Shown here: positions 7,820 to 16,258 of the stretch, in pieces
Layout: every line of letters starts with the position of its first letter
How positions within the stretch are numbered: position 1 is the first letter of the stretch
DNA from: Paludibacteraceae bacterium
Lineage (GTDB): Bacteria; Bacteroidota; Bacteroidia; Bacteroidales; Paludibacteraceae
Length of the DNA: 64,000 nt
Direction of reading: 5' to 3'
NCBI GenBank assembly: GCA_024693065.1
Contig: JAILLP010000020.1
Span: 62,001 to 126,000 of the forward strand
Notes under the pieces: generated by a model
Database searches by the model: none
What the model was told of the DNA's origin: nothing
Seen by the model: only the letters and a program-made list of their open reading frames with translations
Made by a program: the position numbers and the translations under genes

Positions 7820-9142
7820 ATGTATAACAGAAAGATAGACAGTTTTTTTGCACAATGGAAAAATTCATCAGAAAGGAATCCATTGGTTATCAAAGGGTGT
7901 CGTCAATGTGGGAAGACGAGCTCGGTACTGTCGTTTGCTCGTAAAAATTATAAGAATGTAGTCTATATTGATTTCCATGAGCAGAAGGATTTGTGTGAGT
8001 TGTTCAAGGGGTCTTTACAGGTTGATTATTTGACCGTTGCGATTTCAGCCGCTGTTCCGACTGCTCGTTTTGAAGCGAAAAAGACATGTCTGGTGTTGGA
8101 CGAGATACAAGACTGTCCGCAAGCTCGAGCTGCACTGAAATTTTTCAAGTTGGATGGCAGATACGATGTTATATGTACCGGCTCATTGCTTGGTGTGAGC
8201 GGCTATCGGTCATCCGATTCGGAAACGTCAATCCCGGTCGGGTTTGAGACGATTGTGGATATGTATCCGATGGATTTTGAGGAGTGGCTTTGGGCAAATG
8301 GTTTGCAGGAATCCGTTTTCGACTTGTTGAAAAAGTTGCTGGCAGAGGAGACACCTGTACCGCAGGCGATCCACAATCGAATGAGGCAGTTGCTGTTGGA
8401 GTATATTGTGGTCGGAGGAATGCCGGCGGCTGTTCATGCTTTCCTAAACACACGGGACATCAATCAAGTCATAGCAGTTCAGCGGAGTATTGTGGATGAG
8501 TACAAGTCCGACATGGTGAAGTATGCCAACCCTGCGGATAAAAACAGAATTCGTGAATGTTTCGAATCGATACCTCGTCAGTTGAGCAAGGATAACAAAA
8601 AGTTCTCGTTCTCCACGGTTCGGAAGGGAGGACGAAGCAAAGAATATATTGGTTGTCTGCAATGGATTGAGGATGCAGGAATCATTCAGCGTTGCTATAA
8701 TTTGACGACAACAGAGTTGCCGTTGAGTGGCAATGCGATACATGACTCGTTCAAGGTGTATATGACCGACACAGGCTTGTTTGTCAGCATGTTAGATACG
8801 GGGACACAATCAGACATTTTACAGGGGAATCTGCTCAGTTACAAGGGAGCCATCTACGAGAATATAATGGCTGACTTTCTTTGCAAAATGGGACGCAAAT
8901 TATATTATTACCAAAAAACCGATGGAATAGAAATCGATTTTGTGATTCGGTACAAAGGAAAGTGTGTGCCTGTGGAGTGCAAGGCTCGGACAGGCAATGC
9001 AAAGTCCATGTCCACACTACTGAAACACCCCGAGAAGTATCATGTGTATGATGCCCTAAAATTAGGTGATTACAATATCGGAAGGGATGGCGCATTGTTG
9101 ACCTTGCCGTTCTATATGGGATTCCTTTTGACGGAGTTGTAG
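7820..9142 (+). CDS. ATP-binding protein with AAA_14 and DUF4143 domains
   Basis: A 440-residue protein. Walker A is GCRQCGKT (26-33), Walker B LVLDEIQDC (91-99), then a CTGSLLG sensor-like stretch, the DUF4143 region (about 200-400) and near the C terminus EIDFVIRYKGKCVPVECKA, which has the spacing of a PD-(D/E)XK-like core. The family is common in Bacteroidetes and archaeal accessory DNA and has no settled function. What is odd here is the frame: nearly identical blocks (palindrome, about 40 shared bases, three 33-base repeats) lie on both sides, at 7624-7789 and 9177-9340. The gene and its flanks therefore look like one mobile or duplicated unit. Confidence 0.88.
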   Translation: MYNRKIDSFFAQWKNSSERNPLVIKGCRQCGKTSSVLSFARKNYKNVVYIDFHEQKDLCELFKGSLQVDYLTVAISAAVPTARFEAKKTCLVLDEIQDCPQARAALKFFKLDGRYDVICTGSLLGVSGYRSSDSETSIPVGFETIVDMYPMDFEEWLWANGLQESVFDLLKKLLAEETPVPQAIHNRMRQLLLEYIVVGGMPAAVHAFLNTRDINQVIAVQRSIVDEYKSDMVKYANPADKNRIRECFESIPRQLSKDNKKFSFSTVRKGGRSKEYIGCLQWIEDAGIIQRCYNLTTTELPLSGNAIHDSFKVYMTDTGLFVSMLDTGTQSDILQGNLLSYKGAIYENIMADFLCKMGRKLYYYQKTDGIEIDFVIRYKGKCVPVECKARTGNAKSMSTLLKHPEKYHVYDALKLGDYNIGRDGALLTLPFYMGFLLTEL

Positions 9143-9176
9143 CTGTTTATTGTGTAGATTCCGCCATTTCCAAACT

Positions 9177-9212
9177 TTCGAATATTTTGCGTAAATACGC
9201 ATTCCGTTCGAA
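9177..9212. repeat. imperfect palindrome, copy 2
   Basis: TTCGAA at both ends and GCGTAAATACGC at the centre; counterpart of 7624-7661 on the other side of the DUF4143 gene. Confidence 0.7.
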
Positions 9213-9253
9213 TGTCCCTCTCTAAGCCACTACAATTTAAGGATGGAGGAAAC

Positions 9254-9340
9254 AAAAGTCGCCCGAAAAAGTGTGCACTTATTGATAAAAGTCACCCGAA
9301 AAAGTGTGAAGACATAACGAAAAGTCGCCCGAAAAAGTGT
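9254..9340 (+). repeat. three-unit array, 33-base period, downstream of DUF4143 gene
   Basis: Units at 9254-9274, 9287-9307 and 9320-9340, again spaced exactly 33 bases. The middle unit has one change (CACCCG for CGCCCG). The spacers resemble those of the first array, so the whole block was duplicated as a unit. Confidence 0.9.
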
Positions 9341-9417
9341 ATAAAACTTATTTAATAGACTGAAAATCAGTATATTTAAAACAACAAAACACTACGACTC
9401 TTAAAGGAGAGGATCAC

Positions 9418-9456
9418 ATGTCTGCCAAAAGCAAAGGAAAAACCACATCTAAATAA
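9418..9456 (+). other. 12-codon reading frame in the 9143-9843 gap
   Basis: ATG with a rare good Shine-Dalgarno (AAAGGAGAGG, about 6 bases upstream) opens a frame coding MSAKSKGKTTSK. It may be the surviving start of a lost gene or a leader peptide. Little else can be said. Confidence 0.3.
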
Positions 9457-9470
9457 TTAACCGCCTAACT

Positions 9471-9512
9471 ACTTTCGAATGTTTTGCGTAAATACGCGTT
9501 TCGTTCAAAAGT
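9471..9512. repeat. imperfect palindrome, copy 3
   Basis: ACTTTCGAA and TTCAAAAGT around the same GCGTAAATACGC centre as copies 1 and 2; it adjoins the MNT-HEPN debris. Confidence 0.65.
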
Positions 9513-9725
9513 GGATTTGGTGGGGTAGAAATTACATTGCCTGAGTACTCGATGATATCCATCAACCGTCCCTTATCCCTCGCTTTTTCTCTCATAAATC
9601 AGTATCTTATCACGATTAGCTGTTTCCGCGGCATATGGACGTAGTGAGCCTTCCTCCACCAAATCGACATCACGTCCTAATAATTCCCGCAAGTCCATCA
9701 ACATGCCTCCATGAGTGAAGAGCGT
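9500..9725 (-). pseudogene. remnant of an MNT-HEPN toxin-antitoxin pair
   Basis: On the minus strand, 9725 to 9573 encodes the C-terminal end of an MNT nucleotidyltransferase (LRELLGRDVDLVEEG, then AAETANRDKILIYER). An overlapping ATG at 9595 opens the typical start of a HEPN protein (MREKARDKGRLMDIIEYSG), which is lost after about 20 codons near the palindrome at 9471-9512. Both ends are missing. An intact MNT gene with a similar C terminus lies at 14336. Confidence 0.7.
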
Positions 9726-9843
9726 GAAAGATAGCTAAACAGTAAATTTCCACACAGATTCCACGCAAAAAAAGCGTCCGCCCCACACTCCATTCGAAAA
9801 ATTAAATGTAACTTCGGGGTACAATAAATTCGCTAACATACTT

Positions 9844-11037
9844 ATGGAATACGATTTCGACACAATAATCGACCGAACGGGCTCCCACGACGTGAAGCAT
9901 GAACTTCTGGGAAGACGCTTCGGACGGGAGGACCTGCTGCCTCTGTGGGTGGCCGACATGGATTTCGCCACGCCTCCCTTCATCATCGACGCGATAAGGA
10001 AACGACTGGATCACCCTATCCTTGGCTATACCCTCCCACCCGACCAATGGGAGACATCGATCCGGAAATGGATCGCAGACCATCATCAATGGACCGTCAA
10101 AAGCCATTGGCTCACCTACGTGCCTGGCGTCGTGAAAGGCATCGGAATCGTCGTCAACGCAATGCTCAAGCCGGAGGAGCGCGTCATCATCCAACCACCC
10201 GTGTACCACCCGTTCCGCATCACGCCGGAGGGAAACCGCCACGAGGTCGTCAACAACCCGCTCAAGGAAATCCGTGGGAACGACGGCCGCCTGAAGGGAT
10301 ACGAGATGGACTTCGAAGGGTTGGAGCGGTTGGCGGCGGACCCGCTGAACCGTCTGCTGATACTCTGCAACCCACACAATCCCGGCGGCATCGTCTGGAG
10401 CAGGGAGACGCTCGAACGTGTCGCAAAGATCTGCGCCGCCAACAACGTCCTCGTCCTCAGCGACGAGATACACTGCGACCTGGCGCTGTTCGGACATAAG
10501 CACATCCCGTTCGCCTCGGTATCGGCGGAGGCGGAGAGCTGCAGCATCACCTTGGGCGCACCCTCCAAGACCTTCAACATGGCTGGCGTCGTCAGCTCAT
10601 ACATCATCGTGCCCAACGAGGAGATCCGTCACCCGCTGTTCAGGTGGATGGCCTCCAACGAGTTCAACGAGGCGCATATCTTCGCCCCGATAGCCACCAT
10701 AGCCGCCTTCGAGGAGGGCGAGGAGTGGAGACAACAGATGCTCGCTTACATCGAGAAGAACATCACCTTCGTGGAGGATTTCCTTTCGGACAATATCCCA
10801 GCCATCAAGCCCCTGCGTCCGCAAGCCTCCTTCTTGGTGTGGCTCGACTGCCGAGGGTTGGGACTCACGCACGCCGGTCTGATAGACCTGTTCGTCAACC
10901 AAGCACATCTGGCGCTCAACGATGGCGCCATGTTCGGTCCGGGCGGGGAGGGCTTCATGCGCCTCAACGTGGCCTCCCCTAAAAGCGTGTTGGAGAAGGC
11001 TTTACAGGGACTAAAAAAAGCGACAAATAAGGGGTGA
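9844..11037 (+). CDS. patB: PatB/MalY-type PLP-dependent C-S lyase (cystathionine beta-lyase) / aminotransferase
   Basis: A 397-residue fold-type I PLP enzyme. It shows LPLWVADMDFATPP near the N terminus, NPHNPGG (cofactor binding), LSDEIHCDL, and GAPSKTFNMAG, whose lysine is the expected Schiff-base residue. This set is typical of PatB/MalY C-S lyases, which split cystathionine or cysteine S-conjugates into thiol, pyruvate and ammonia, rather than of ordinary aminotransferases. It is cytoplasmic. Cysteine synthase follows 79 bases later on the same strand, so the two may act together in cysteine and homocysteine metabolism. The substrate is not fixed by the sequence. Codon use is G/C-rich, unlike the accessory genes just upstream. 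Confidence 0.85.
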   Translation: MEYDFDTIIDRTGSHDVKHELLGRRFGREDLLPLWVADMDFATPPFIIDAIRKRLDHPILGYTLPPDQWETSIRKWIADHHQWTVKSHWLTYVPGVVKGIGIVVNAMLKPEERVIIQPPVYHPFRITPEGNRHEVVNNPLKEIRGNDGRLKGYEMDFEGLERLAADPLNRLLILCNPHNPGGIVWSRETLERVAKICAANNVLVLSDEIHCDLALFGHKHIPFASVSAEAESCSITLGAPSKTFNMAGVVSSYIIVPNEEIRHPLFRWMASNEFNEAHIFAPIATIAAFEEGEEWRQQMLAYIEKNITFVEDFLSDNIPAIKPLRPQASFLVWLDCRGLGLTHAGLIDLFVNQAHLALNDGAMFGPGGEGFMRLNVASPKSVLEKALQGLKKATNKG

Positions 11038-11116
11038 AGGATTGAATGAGCCATCAAATATCCCTGCATTTGTAAGAAAAGAAGAGTGTGAAACAGTTAC
11101 ATAAATCATAAAACAT

Positions 11117-12055
11117 ATGGCTAAGATTATCGAAAGCGCATTGGAGTTAATCGGCAAGACGCCACTGATGAGACTCAACAATTATGCGAAGAAAACAGGC
11201 GTGACAAACGCGACACTTTTAGCGAAGTTGGAATACCTCAACCCTGCAGGTTCCGTGAAGGACCGTGTAGCCCTCGCCATGATCGAGGACGCGGAGAAGA
11301 AGGGGCTCCTGAAACCAGGCGCCACCATCATCGAGCCGACCTCCGGCAACACGGGCATCGGTCTCGCCGCCGTAGCCGCCGCAAAGGGTTACAAAGCGAT
11401 CTTGACCTTGCCGGACACCATGAGTGTAGAACGCCGCAACCTGCTGAAGGCCTACGGTGCGGAGATCGTACTGACCGAAGGTGCGAAGGGTATGAAGGGC
11501 GCCATCGCCAAGGCGGAGGAGCTCAACAAGGAGATCCAAGGCTCCATCATCCTTGGGCAGTTCGTCAACCCAGCCAACCCGAAGGCGCACAAAGAGACCA
11601 CGGGTCCTGAGATATGGGACCAGACAGACGGCAAAGTGGACATCTTCGTGGCGGGTGTGGGAACAGGCGGTACCTTATCCGGCGTAGGAGAATTTCTGAA
11701 GTCCAAGAACCCGAACGTGAAGGTGGTAGCGGTGGAGCCCGCCACTTCACCTGTCCTGTCGAAAGGCACGGCGGGAGCACACAAGATCCAAGGCATCGGC
11801 GCAGGTTTCGTCCCTGACACACTGAACACGAAGATCTACGACGAGGTGATCGCCATAGAGAACGAGGACGCATTCACGGAAGGCAAGAACTTCGCGGTCA
11901 GCGAGGGCATCCTGGTGGGCATCTCCTCCGGCGCAGCCCTGAAAGCGGCTTCGATACTGGCGGCCCGTCCCGAGAACAAAGGGAAGAACATCGTGGTCCT
12001 GCTTCCGGATTCAGGAGACAGATACCTATCAACGCCTTTGTTCTCAAATAATTAA
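11117..12055 (+). CDS. cysK: cysteine synthase A (O-acetylserine sulfhydrylase)
   Basis: A 312-residue PLP enzyme of the CysK family, of usual length. NPAGSVKDR carries the cofactor lysine (K48), TSGNTG (75-80) is the substrate-binding loop, and GTGGTLSG binds the PLP phosphate. It makes cysteine from O-acetylserine and sulfide in the cytoplasm. It lies behind the patB-like gene with its own TGCATTTG-like box in the gap near 11070, so it may be transcribed both with patB and alone. A hairpin follows at 12140-12170. Confidence 0.93.
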   Translation: MAKIIESALELIGKTPLMRLNNYAKKTGVTNATLLAKLEYLNPAGSVKDRVALAMIEDAEKKGLLKPGATIIEPTSGNTGIGLAAVAAAKGYKAILTLPDTMSVERRNLLKAYGAEIVLTEGAKGMKGAIAKAEELNKEIQGSIILGQFVNPANPKAHKETTGPEIWDQTDGKVDIFVAGVGTGGTLSGVGEFLKSKNPNVKVVAVEPATSPVLSKGTAGAHKIQGIGAGFVPDTLNTKIYDEVIAIENEDAFTEGKNFAVSEGILVGISSGAALKAASILAARPENKGKNIVVLLPDSGDRYLSTPLFSNN

Positions 12056-12139
12056 AAAGGGGAAAAGACGGCCAACTATTGTTGAATTACGCCGTCTAAT
12101 TTGAGTCATAATGGCAAGGGAATCAACATTCCCAATTAG

Positions 12140-12170
12140 GGAAAGGCTTCATGTGAACTGAAGTCTTTCC
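12140..12170 (+). terminator. hairpin after cysK (possible terminator)
   Basis: GGAAAGGCTTCA and TGAAGTCTTTCC form a 12-bp stem (one G-T pair) with a 7-base loop. The T tract after it is poor (CCCCATTTAT), so termination is uncertain. A second inverted pair, GACGGC / GCCGTC, lies between it and the cysK stop. Confidence 0.5.
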
Positions 12171-12298
12171 CCATTTATAGGCACACCCATCCATATACAA
12201 CACGAAAGAGGAATCGCCCACCAATTACTTTTTCACAAGGCAAACACCTTATCTCCAAAAAACAATCTTTCGAACACCATTTTTTCATTTTTTTATCG

Positions 12299-12306
12299 TA
12301 TCTTTG
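12299..12306 (+). promoter_or_regulatory. -7 box of pckG promoter
   Basis: TATCTTTG followed by CACC fits the Bacteroidetes TAnnTTTG box; the -33 region is a T-rich tract. It predicts a leader of about 65 bases. Confidence 0.65.
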
Positions 12307-12378
12307 CACCGCTTTTTCCGGAAACGGTTCGTTTAGCCGTAAAGTAGTGACAATGTTCATTTTATATATAATAGTTTT

Positions 12379-14223
12379 ATGATTAACACTAAAAATGCAA
12401 AATTGAACGCATGGGTTAAGATGTGGGCAGATATCTGTCAACCAGAGAATGTTTACCTATGCGACGGCTCCGATGAGGAGTTCACTCGTTTGATGGACGA
12501 GTGTGTAGCAAACGGTTTGGCTAAGAAGTTGAACGAGAAGAAACGTCCAAACAGCTACTATTTCCAATCAGATCCAAGTGACGTAGCTCGTGTTGAGAAC
12601 CGTACTTTCATCTGCTCTAAGAAGCAAGAAGATGCAGGTCCAACTAACAACTGGATGGATCCTGTTGAAATGAAACATATTTTGATCAACAAATACAACG
12701 GCTGTATGAAGGGTCGTACGATGTACGTTATCCCATTCTCAATGGGTCCATTGGGTGGTCCTATCAGCCAGTTGGGTGTTGAGCTTACCGACTCCGCATA
12801 CGTGGTTGGTTCCATGAAGATCATGACTCGTATGGGTAAGAAAGCTTTGGAATTGATCGAGAAGAGCGGCGAATTCATCCCTTGTATCCACTCTGTAGGT
12901 AAGCCATTGCCAGCAGGTTTGAAGGATGCTAAGTGGCCTTGCGCTCCAATCGATGAGAAATACATCGTACAATTCCCTGAGGAGCGCGAAATCTGGACCT
13001 ATGGTTCTGGTTACGGAGGAAACGCTTTGTTGGGTAAGAAGTGCTTCGCTTTGCGTATCGCTTCTAAGATGGCTCAAGAAGATGGATGGTTGGCAGAGCA
13101 CATGTTGATCCTTCGTCTTACTAAGAAGGCTACTAACGAGACTAAGTATGTTTGCGCCGCATTCCCATCAGCATGTGGTAAGACTAACTTGGCCATGTTG
13201 ATCCCTACTATCCCAGGATGGGACGTTAAGACTGTAGGTGACGATATCGCTTGGATGAAGTTCGACGAGGAGGGTAACCTTCGCGCTATCAACCCAGAGG
13301 CTGGTTTCTTCGGTGTAGCTCCTTATACTTCAGCTAAGACTAACAAGAACGCTCTTGATTCTTGCTGCAAGAACACTATCTTCACGAACGTAGGATACAC
13401 TCCAGACGGTGATATTTGGTGGGAAGGAATTGGTTACGATTGTCCTAAGGGCACAATCGACTGGAAGGGTAACATCGTAAACGACCCTGCTTCTCGCGAC
13501 GCTGACGAGAACCCAGTGGCTCACAAGAACTCTCGTTTCGCTGCTCCTGCAGCTAACTGTCCTGCTATCGACCCAGATTGGGAATCTCCTAAGGGTGTAA
13601 AAGTTGACGCTATCCTCTTCGGTGGTCGTCGTCCTAACACTGTGCCATTGGTACACGAGGCTGAGGATTGGGCACACGGTGTATTCATGGGATCTATCGT
13701 AGGTTCTGAGGTTACCGCTGCTGCTATTGGTTTGAAGGCTGGTGTTCGTCGTGACCCATTCGCTATGTTGCCATTCTGTGGTTACAACATGGGTGACTAC
13801 TTCCAGCACTGGATCGACATGGAGAAGTTGCCACAAGCTAAGGGTGGTAAGAACTTGCCTAAGATCTTCTTCGTTAACTGGTTCCGTCGTGACAAGAGCA
13901 ACAAGGCACTTCCAGGTGGATTCTTGTGGCCAGGTTACGGTGACAACAGCCGTGTATTGGCTTACATCTTCGACCGTTGCGACGGTAAGGGTGAGACAGT
14001 TGACACTCCAATCGGAAAGGTACCTGCTAAGGGCGCTATCAACATCGAGGGTCTCGACTCTTGCTGGAATGAGAAGACGATGGAGCAAGTATTGGCAGTT
14101 AACGTTGACGAGTGGAAAGAGGAAGTTGGACGTATCGAAGAGCACTTCGCTAAGTTCGGCAAGCACCTTCCTAAGGAACTCGTTGCACGTCTTGACATTC
14201 TCAAGAAACGTTTGGGTATGTAA
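12379..14223 (+). CDS. pckG: phosphoenolpyruvate carboxykinase (GTP)
   Basis: A 614-residue protein of the GTP-using PEPCK family, of normal length. It shows the kinase loop CAAFPSACGKTNLAML (P-loop form typical of the GTP enzyme), the metal-site stretch DDIAWMKFDEEG, and FVNWFRRDKSNKALPGGFLWPGYGDNSR near the C terminus. It interconverts oxaloacetate and PEP and in fermenting gut bacteria usually fixes CO2 on the way to succinate. Codon choice differs sharply from its neighbours: T-ending Val, Gly, Arg and Ala codons and TTG for Leu dominate, as expected of a very highly expressed gene. Many Bacteroidetes have the ATP-type enzyme instead, so the GTP type is a useful taxonomic hint. Confidence 0.95.
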   Translation: MINTKNAKLNAWVKMWADICQPENVYLCDGSDEEFTRLMDECVANGLAKKLNEKKRPNSYYFQSDPSDVARVENRTFICSKKQEDAGPTNNWMDPVEMKHILINKYNGCMKGRTMYVIPFSMGPLGGPISQLGVELTDSAYVVGSMKIMTRMGKKALELIEKSGEFIPCIHSVGKPLPAGLKDAKWPCAPIDEKYIVQFPEEREIWTYGSGYGGNALLGKKCFALRIASKMAQEDGWLAEHMLILRLTKKATNETKYVCAAFPSACGKTNLAMLIPTIPGWDVKTVGDDIAWMKFDEEGNLRAINPEAGFFGVAPYTSAKTNKNALDSCCKNTIFTNVGYTPDGDIWWEGIGYDCPKGTIDWKGNIVNDPASRDADENPVAHKNSRFAAPAANCPAIDPDWESPKGVKVDAILFGGRRPNTVPLVHEAEDWAHGVFMGSIVGSEVTAAAIGLKAGVRRDPFAMLPFCGYNMGDYFQHWIDMEKLPQAKGGKNLPKIFFVNWFRRDKSNKALPGGFLWPGYGDNSRVLAYIFDRCDGKGETVDTPIGKVPAKGAINIEGLDSCWNEKTMEQVLAVNVDEWKEEVGRIEEHFAKFGKHLPKELVARLDILKKRLGM

Positions 14224-14246
14224 TTCATTAAGAATTCATTATAGAG

Positions 14247-14276
14247 AAAGCCGCATCCATTGGGTGCGGCTTTTTT
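14247..14276 (+). terminator. terminator of pckG
   Basis: AAGCCGCATCC / GGGTGCGGCTT stem with a short loop and a run of six T's. Confidence 0.88.
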
Positions 14277-14285
14277 GTTTAAAGA

Positions 14286-14317
14286 TTTGGAGGATTAGAT
14301 GGCAAGATGTAAATTTG
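14286..14317 (+). promoter_or_regulatory. promoter of MNT gene
   Basis: TTTG (14286-14289), exactly 20 bases, then TAAATTTG (14310-14317): a textbook Bacteroidetes promoter. The 55 bases around it are closely similar to the promoter at 19822-19853. Confidence 0.8.
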
Positions 14318-14335
14318 TGTGAATGTAGGATTCTC

Positions 14336-14668
14336 ATGTATAACATTCAACAGATTGACAATGAAATGAAGAAGAGTATAGAAGCATTAATCCCTAAAAT
14401 CCAAGAATATTTTTCTGAACAACCCATTGAAAAGGCTTGGATCTTCGGTTCGTGTTCACGTAGTGAGAACACGAGAAACAGTGATGTGGATATTCTTGTC
14501 AAATATACAGACAACCAGATTATATCCCTTTTCACCATCTCTCGTATCATGGTCAATCTATCAAAATTGCTTAACCGAAAAGTTGATTTGGTGGAAGATG
14601 GTCAATTGATGGATTTTGCAGCCGAGAGTGTTAATCGCGATAAAATATTGATTTATGAGAGACAATAA
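14336..14668 (+). CDS. MNT-type nucleotidyltransferase (antitoxin-like), partner missing
   Basis: The open frame runs back into pckG, but the ATG at 14336, just after a good promoter, is the likely start; it gives 110 residues. The MNT signature is plain: WIFGSCSRSENTRNSDVDILV (GS-x10-D-x-D). In MNT-HEPN pairs such a protein AMPylates and silences the HEPN RNase toxin encoded just downstream with an overlapping start. Here the overlapping ATG is present at 14655 but stops after five codons (MRDNK), so the toxin is lost or was never acquired. The C terminus (AAESVNRDKILIYERQ) resembles that of the broken MNT at 9.6 kb. Confidence 0.85.
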   Translation: MYNIQQIDNEMKKSIEALIPKIQEYFSEQPIEKAWIFGSCSRSENTRNSDVDILVKYTDNQIISLFTISRIMVNLSKLLNRKVDLVEDGQLMDFAAESVNRDKILIYERQ

Positions 14669-14743
14669 ATAAACACATTAACAAGCAATAGTAGAAGGAG
14701 GTAATACAGAAAGAGTTATAATTTATACATAACATAAAAATTT

Positions 14744-14924
14744 GAGCTTAACGCTCTTATTCTCAACTTAGTAAAATCCGCCAAATTTTATAGACACGAG
14801 AATAAGCAATGCGGGAGGTTCACGCCTTTGGGCGTGAGCCGTTTCGTGCTTGTCAGTGTCATCGGTTCTTGGCGGAGCCTACTAAGTTGTGGCAAGTAAT
14901 CAACGAACGGTTCACGCTTTTTTT
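14744..14924 (+). ncRNA. structured RNA candidate, copy 1
   Basis: A 181-base element with a near relative on the other strand at 41703-41880. The pairs I can draw are: a closing stem CAACTTAGTA (14764-14773) with TACTAAGTTG (14880-14889), continued by CCGCCAA (14778-14784) with TTGGCGG (14869-14875) and GACAC (14793-14797) with GTGTC (14856-14860). Inside is a hairpin GGTTCACGCC / GGCGTGAGCC (14817-14840). A competing pairing joins GGCGTGAGCCGTT to AACGGTTCACGC (14906-14917), which is followed by seven T's, so the 3' arm could form a terminator at the cost of the inner hairpin. CTTATTCTC near the 5' end can also pair with GAGAATAAG. In the second copy the closing stem has different bases but still pairs. 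I do not recognise the family. Confidence 0.75.
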
Positions 14925-15134
14925 ATGCACATTGGCAAACACATAGAATTTATTTTTCGGGACCAAGGGAGGAAAGTCTCTTGGCTTGCAGAGAAACTTT
15001 GCTGCGACAGAAGAAATATCTACAAGATTTTTGAGCGAGAGAGCATCGACACCGCTCTACTCATGAAAATATCCAAACTACTTGGACATGATTTTTTGAA
15101 AGATCTTTCGGAAGAAATGCATAAGAACAAATAG
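14925..15134 (+). CDS. small HTH (XRE-like) protein
   Basis: I take the ATG at 14925, the first base after the T tract of the structured RNA, giving 69 residues. The open frame extends back to 14889 inside that RNA. The protein (KVSWLAEKLCCDRRNIYKIFERESIDTALLMKISKLLGHDFL) has the spacing of a Cro/XRE helix-turn-helix that covers most of its length. The position, directly downstream of an RNA with competing hairpins, suggests that the RNA may control it, although the second RNA copy has no HTH gene after it. Function beyond DNA binding is unknown. Confidence 0.75.
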   Translation: MHIGKHIEFIFRDQGRKVSWLAEKLCCDRRNIYKIFERESIDTALLMKISKLLGHDFLKDLSEEMHKNK

Positions 15135-15234
15135 TTCACAATACGGGAAAATATCAGGCACACAAAATGTCACTCTCGACATTATACAACGAATATATTT
15201 GTAAAAAAATAACACTCAGTAAATTGATTTGATT

Positions 15235-16245
15235 ATGGGTTCATACTGGAAAGATAAGGAGAATTACGAACGTAAGAAACGCGAAGATGAAACAAACCAG
15301 GCAATATTAAAATTTATACTAGCCGCAGTTGGAGGTATACTAACTTTTATTCTCTCGAAATTATTGGCACCGATAGTTTCTAAATATCCTGTTGCCTCAG
15401 TTGTTGTTTTCTTAGCGATAGGTATTGGTTGTTATTTTTACTTCGCCAATGATAAAGAATCTTCAAAAGAAACTAAAGTTGAAAACTTTGAAGCTTTTGC
15501 AAATAAATTTTCTCAAGATGAAAACTTCTGTAAACAACGCTTAAGCAAGATTGTCGAGGCAGAAGGATACAAAAAAAAGTCTTACAAGGCGACTGAACTT
15601 TCAGCCAAGAAAATCATGGCTTCAATCATTAGCAATGAGCCACAAAACTATACAGGAGATGATGTTGAGAATGAATTGTGTTATGGCAAATTCTCAAATG
15701 TTTCGGAGGATAAATATGCATATCAATTAATTAAGATGTCTGACAACTCCCTTATTAAATTGTATGAGTTCACACTTGAAAAAACAGAATGGTATCTGAC
15801 GAAAATACAGAAAGGTGGCAATGCAATAGAGACAATCTCAGACAATGATTCTGCAACAAACATTCCGAACAGTTCTAACGACAGCGAAACAGACTACATT
15901 CATGTTGAAGGCTTCAACATTTACATTCCCAAGGATTTTGTTGAACACCCGAAAATGATTAACACGTATGTTTTACCTGATATTAGTGGAGGTGATTCCA
16001 TGTACTTTAGTTATGAAGTTCTATCCGACCCTAAAGGTCCATGGGATTTGAACCCAGATGCCTGCGAAGCTGATTATGTAGGTAGTGAAAATGAATTACA
16101 CGTTTCTAGGAAAGGAGAGGAAAATGAGTATTCTTCTATTTGGCGCGAATACAAAAAAAACGGCAAATGGTGTGTATTGTCAGTTGATTATGTTGACGAT
16201 GATAAATATAGAGACATCTGGGAATTTTTGGATAAATCCAATTAA
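15235..16245 (+). CDS. membrane protein of unknown function
   Basis: Start taken at the ATG at 15235 (a TTG lies two codons earlier). The 336-residue product has a charged N terminus, two membrane segments (about residues 26-48 and 53-70, ILKFILAAVGGILTFIL and VASVVVFLAIGIGCYFYF) and a long hydrophilic remainder with no cysteine pattern or known motif. A possible TATATTTG box lies at 15193. Base composition is A/T-rich, like the other accessory genes here. The gene ends 13 bases before the start of the UDG-like gene, so they are probably cotranscribed. I do not recognise the family. Confidence 0.7.
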   Translation: MGSYWKDKENYERKKREDETNQAILKFILAAVGGILTFILSKLLAPIVSKYPVASVVVFLAIGIGCYFYFANDKESSKETKVENFEAFANKFSQDENFCKQRLSKIVEAEGYKKKSYKATELSAKKIMASIISNEPQNYTGDDVENELCYGKFSNVSEDKYAYQLIKMSDNSLIKLYEFTLEKTEWYLTKIQKGGNAIETISDNDSATNIPNSSNDSETDYIHVEGFNIYIPKDFVEHPKMINTYVLPDISGGDSMYFSYEVLSDPKGPWDLNPDACEADYVGSENELHVSRKGEENEYSSIWREYKKNGKWCVLSVDYVDDDKYRDIWEFLDKSN

Positions 16246-16258
16246 TCAAAAATGTTGT

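Noticed and set aside
7703-9340. CRISPR array
   Set aside because: There are only three units per array, the spacers are 12 bases, the spacers of the two blocks resemble each other, and no cas gene is present.
13330-14166. 278-codon open frame antisense to pckG
   Set aside because: It is caused by the strong codon bias of pckG; its translation is full of Val, Ser and Thr and matches nothing.
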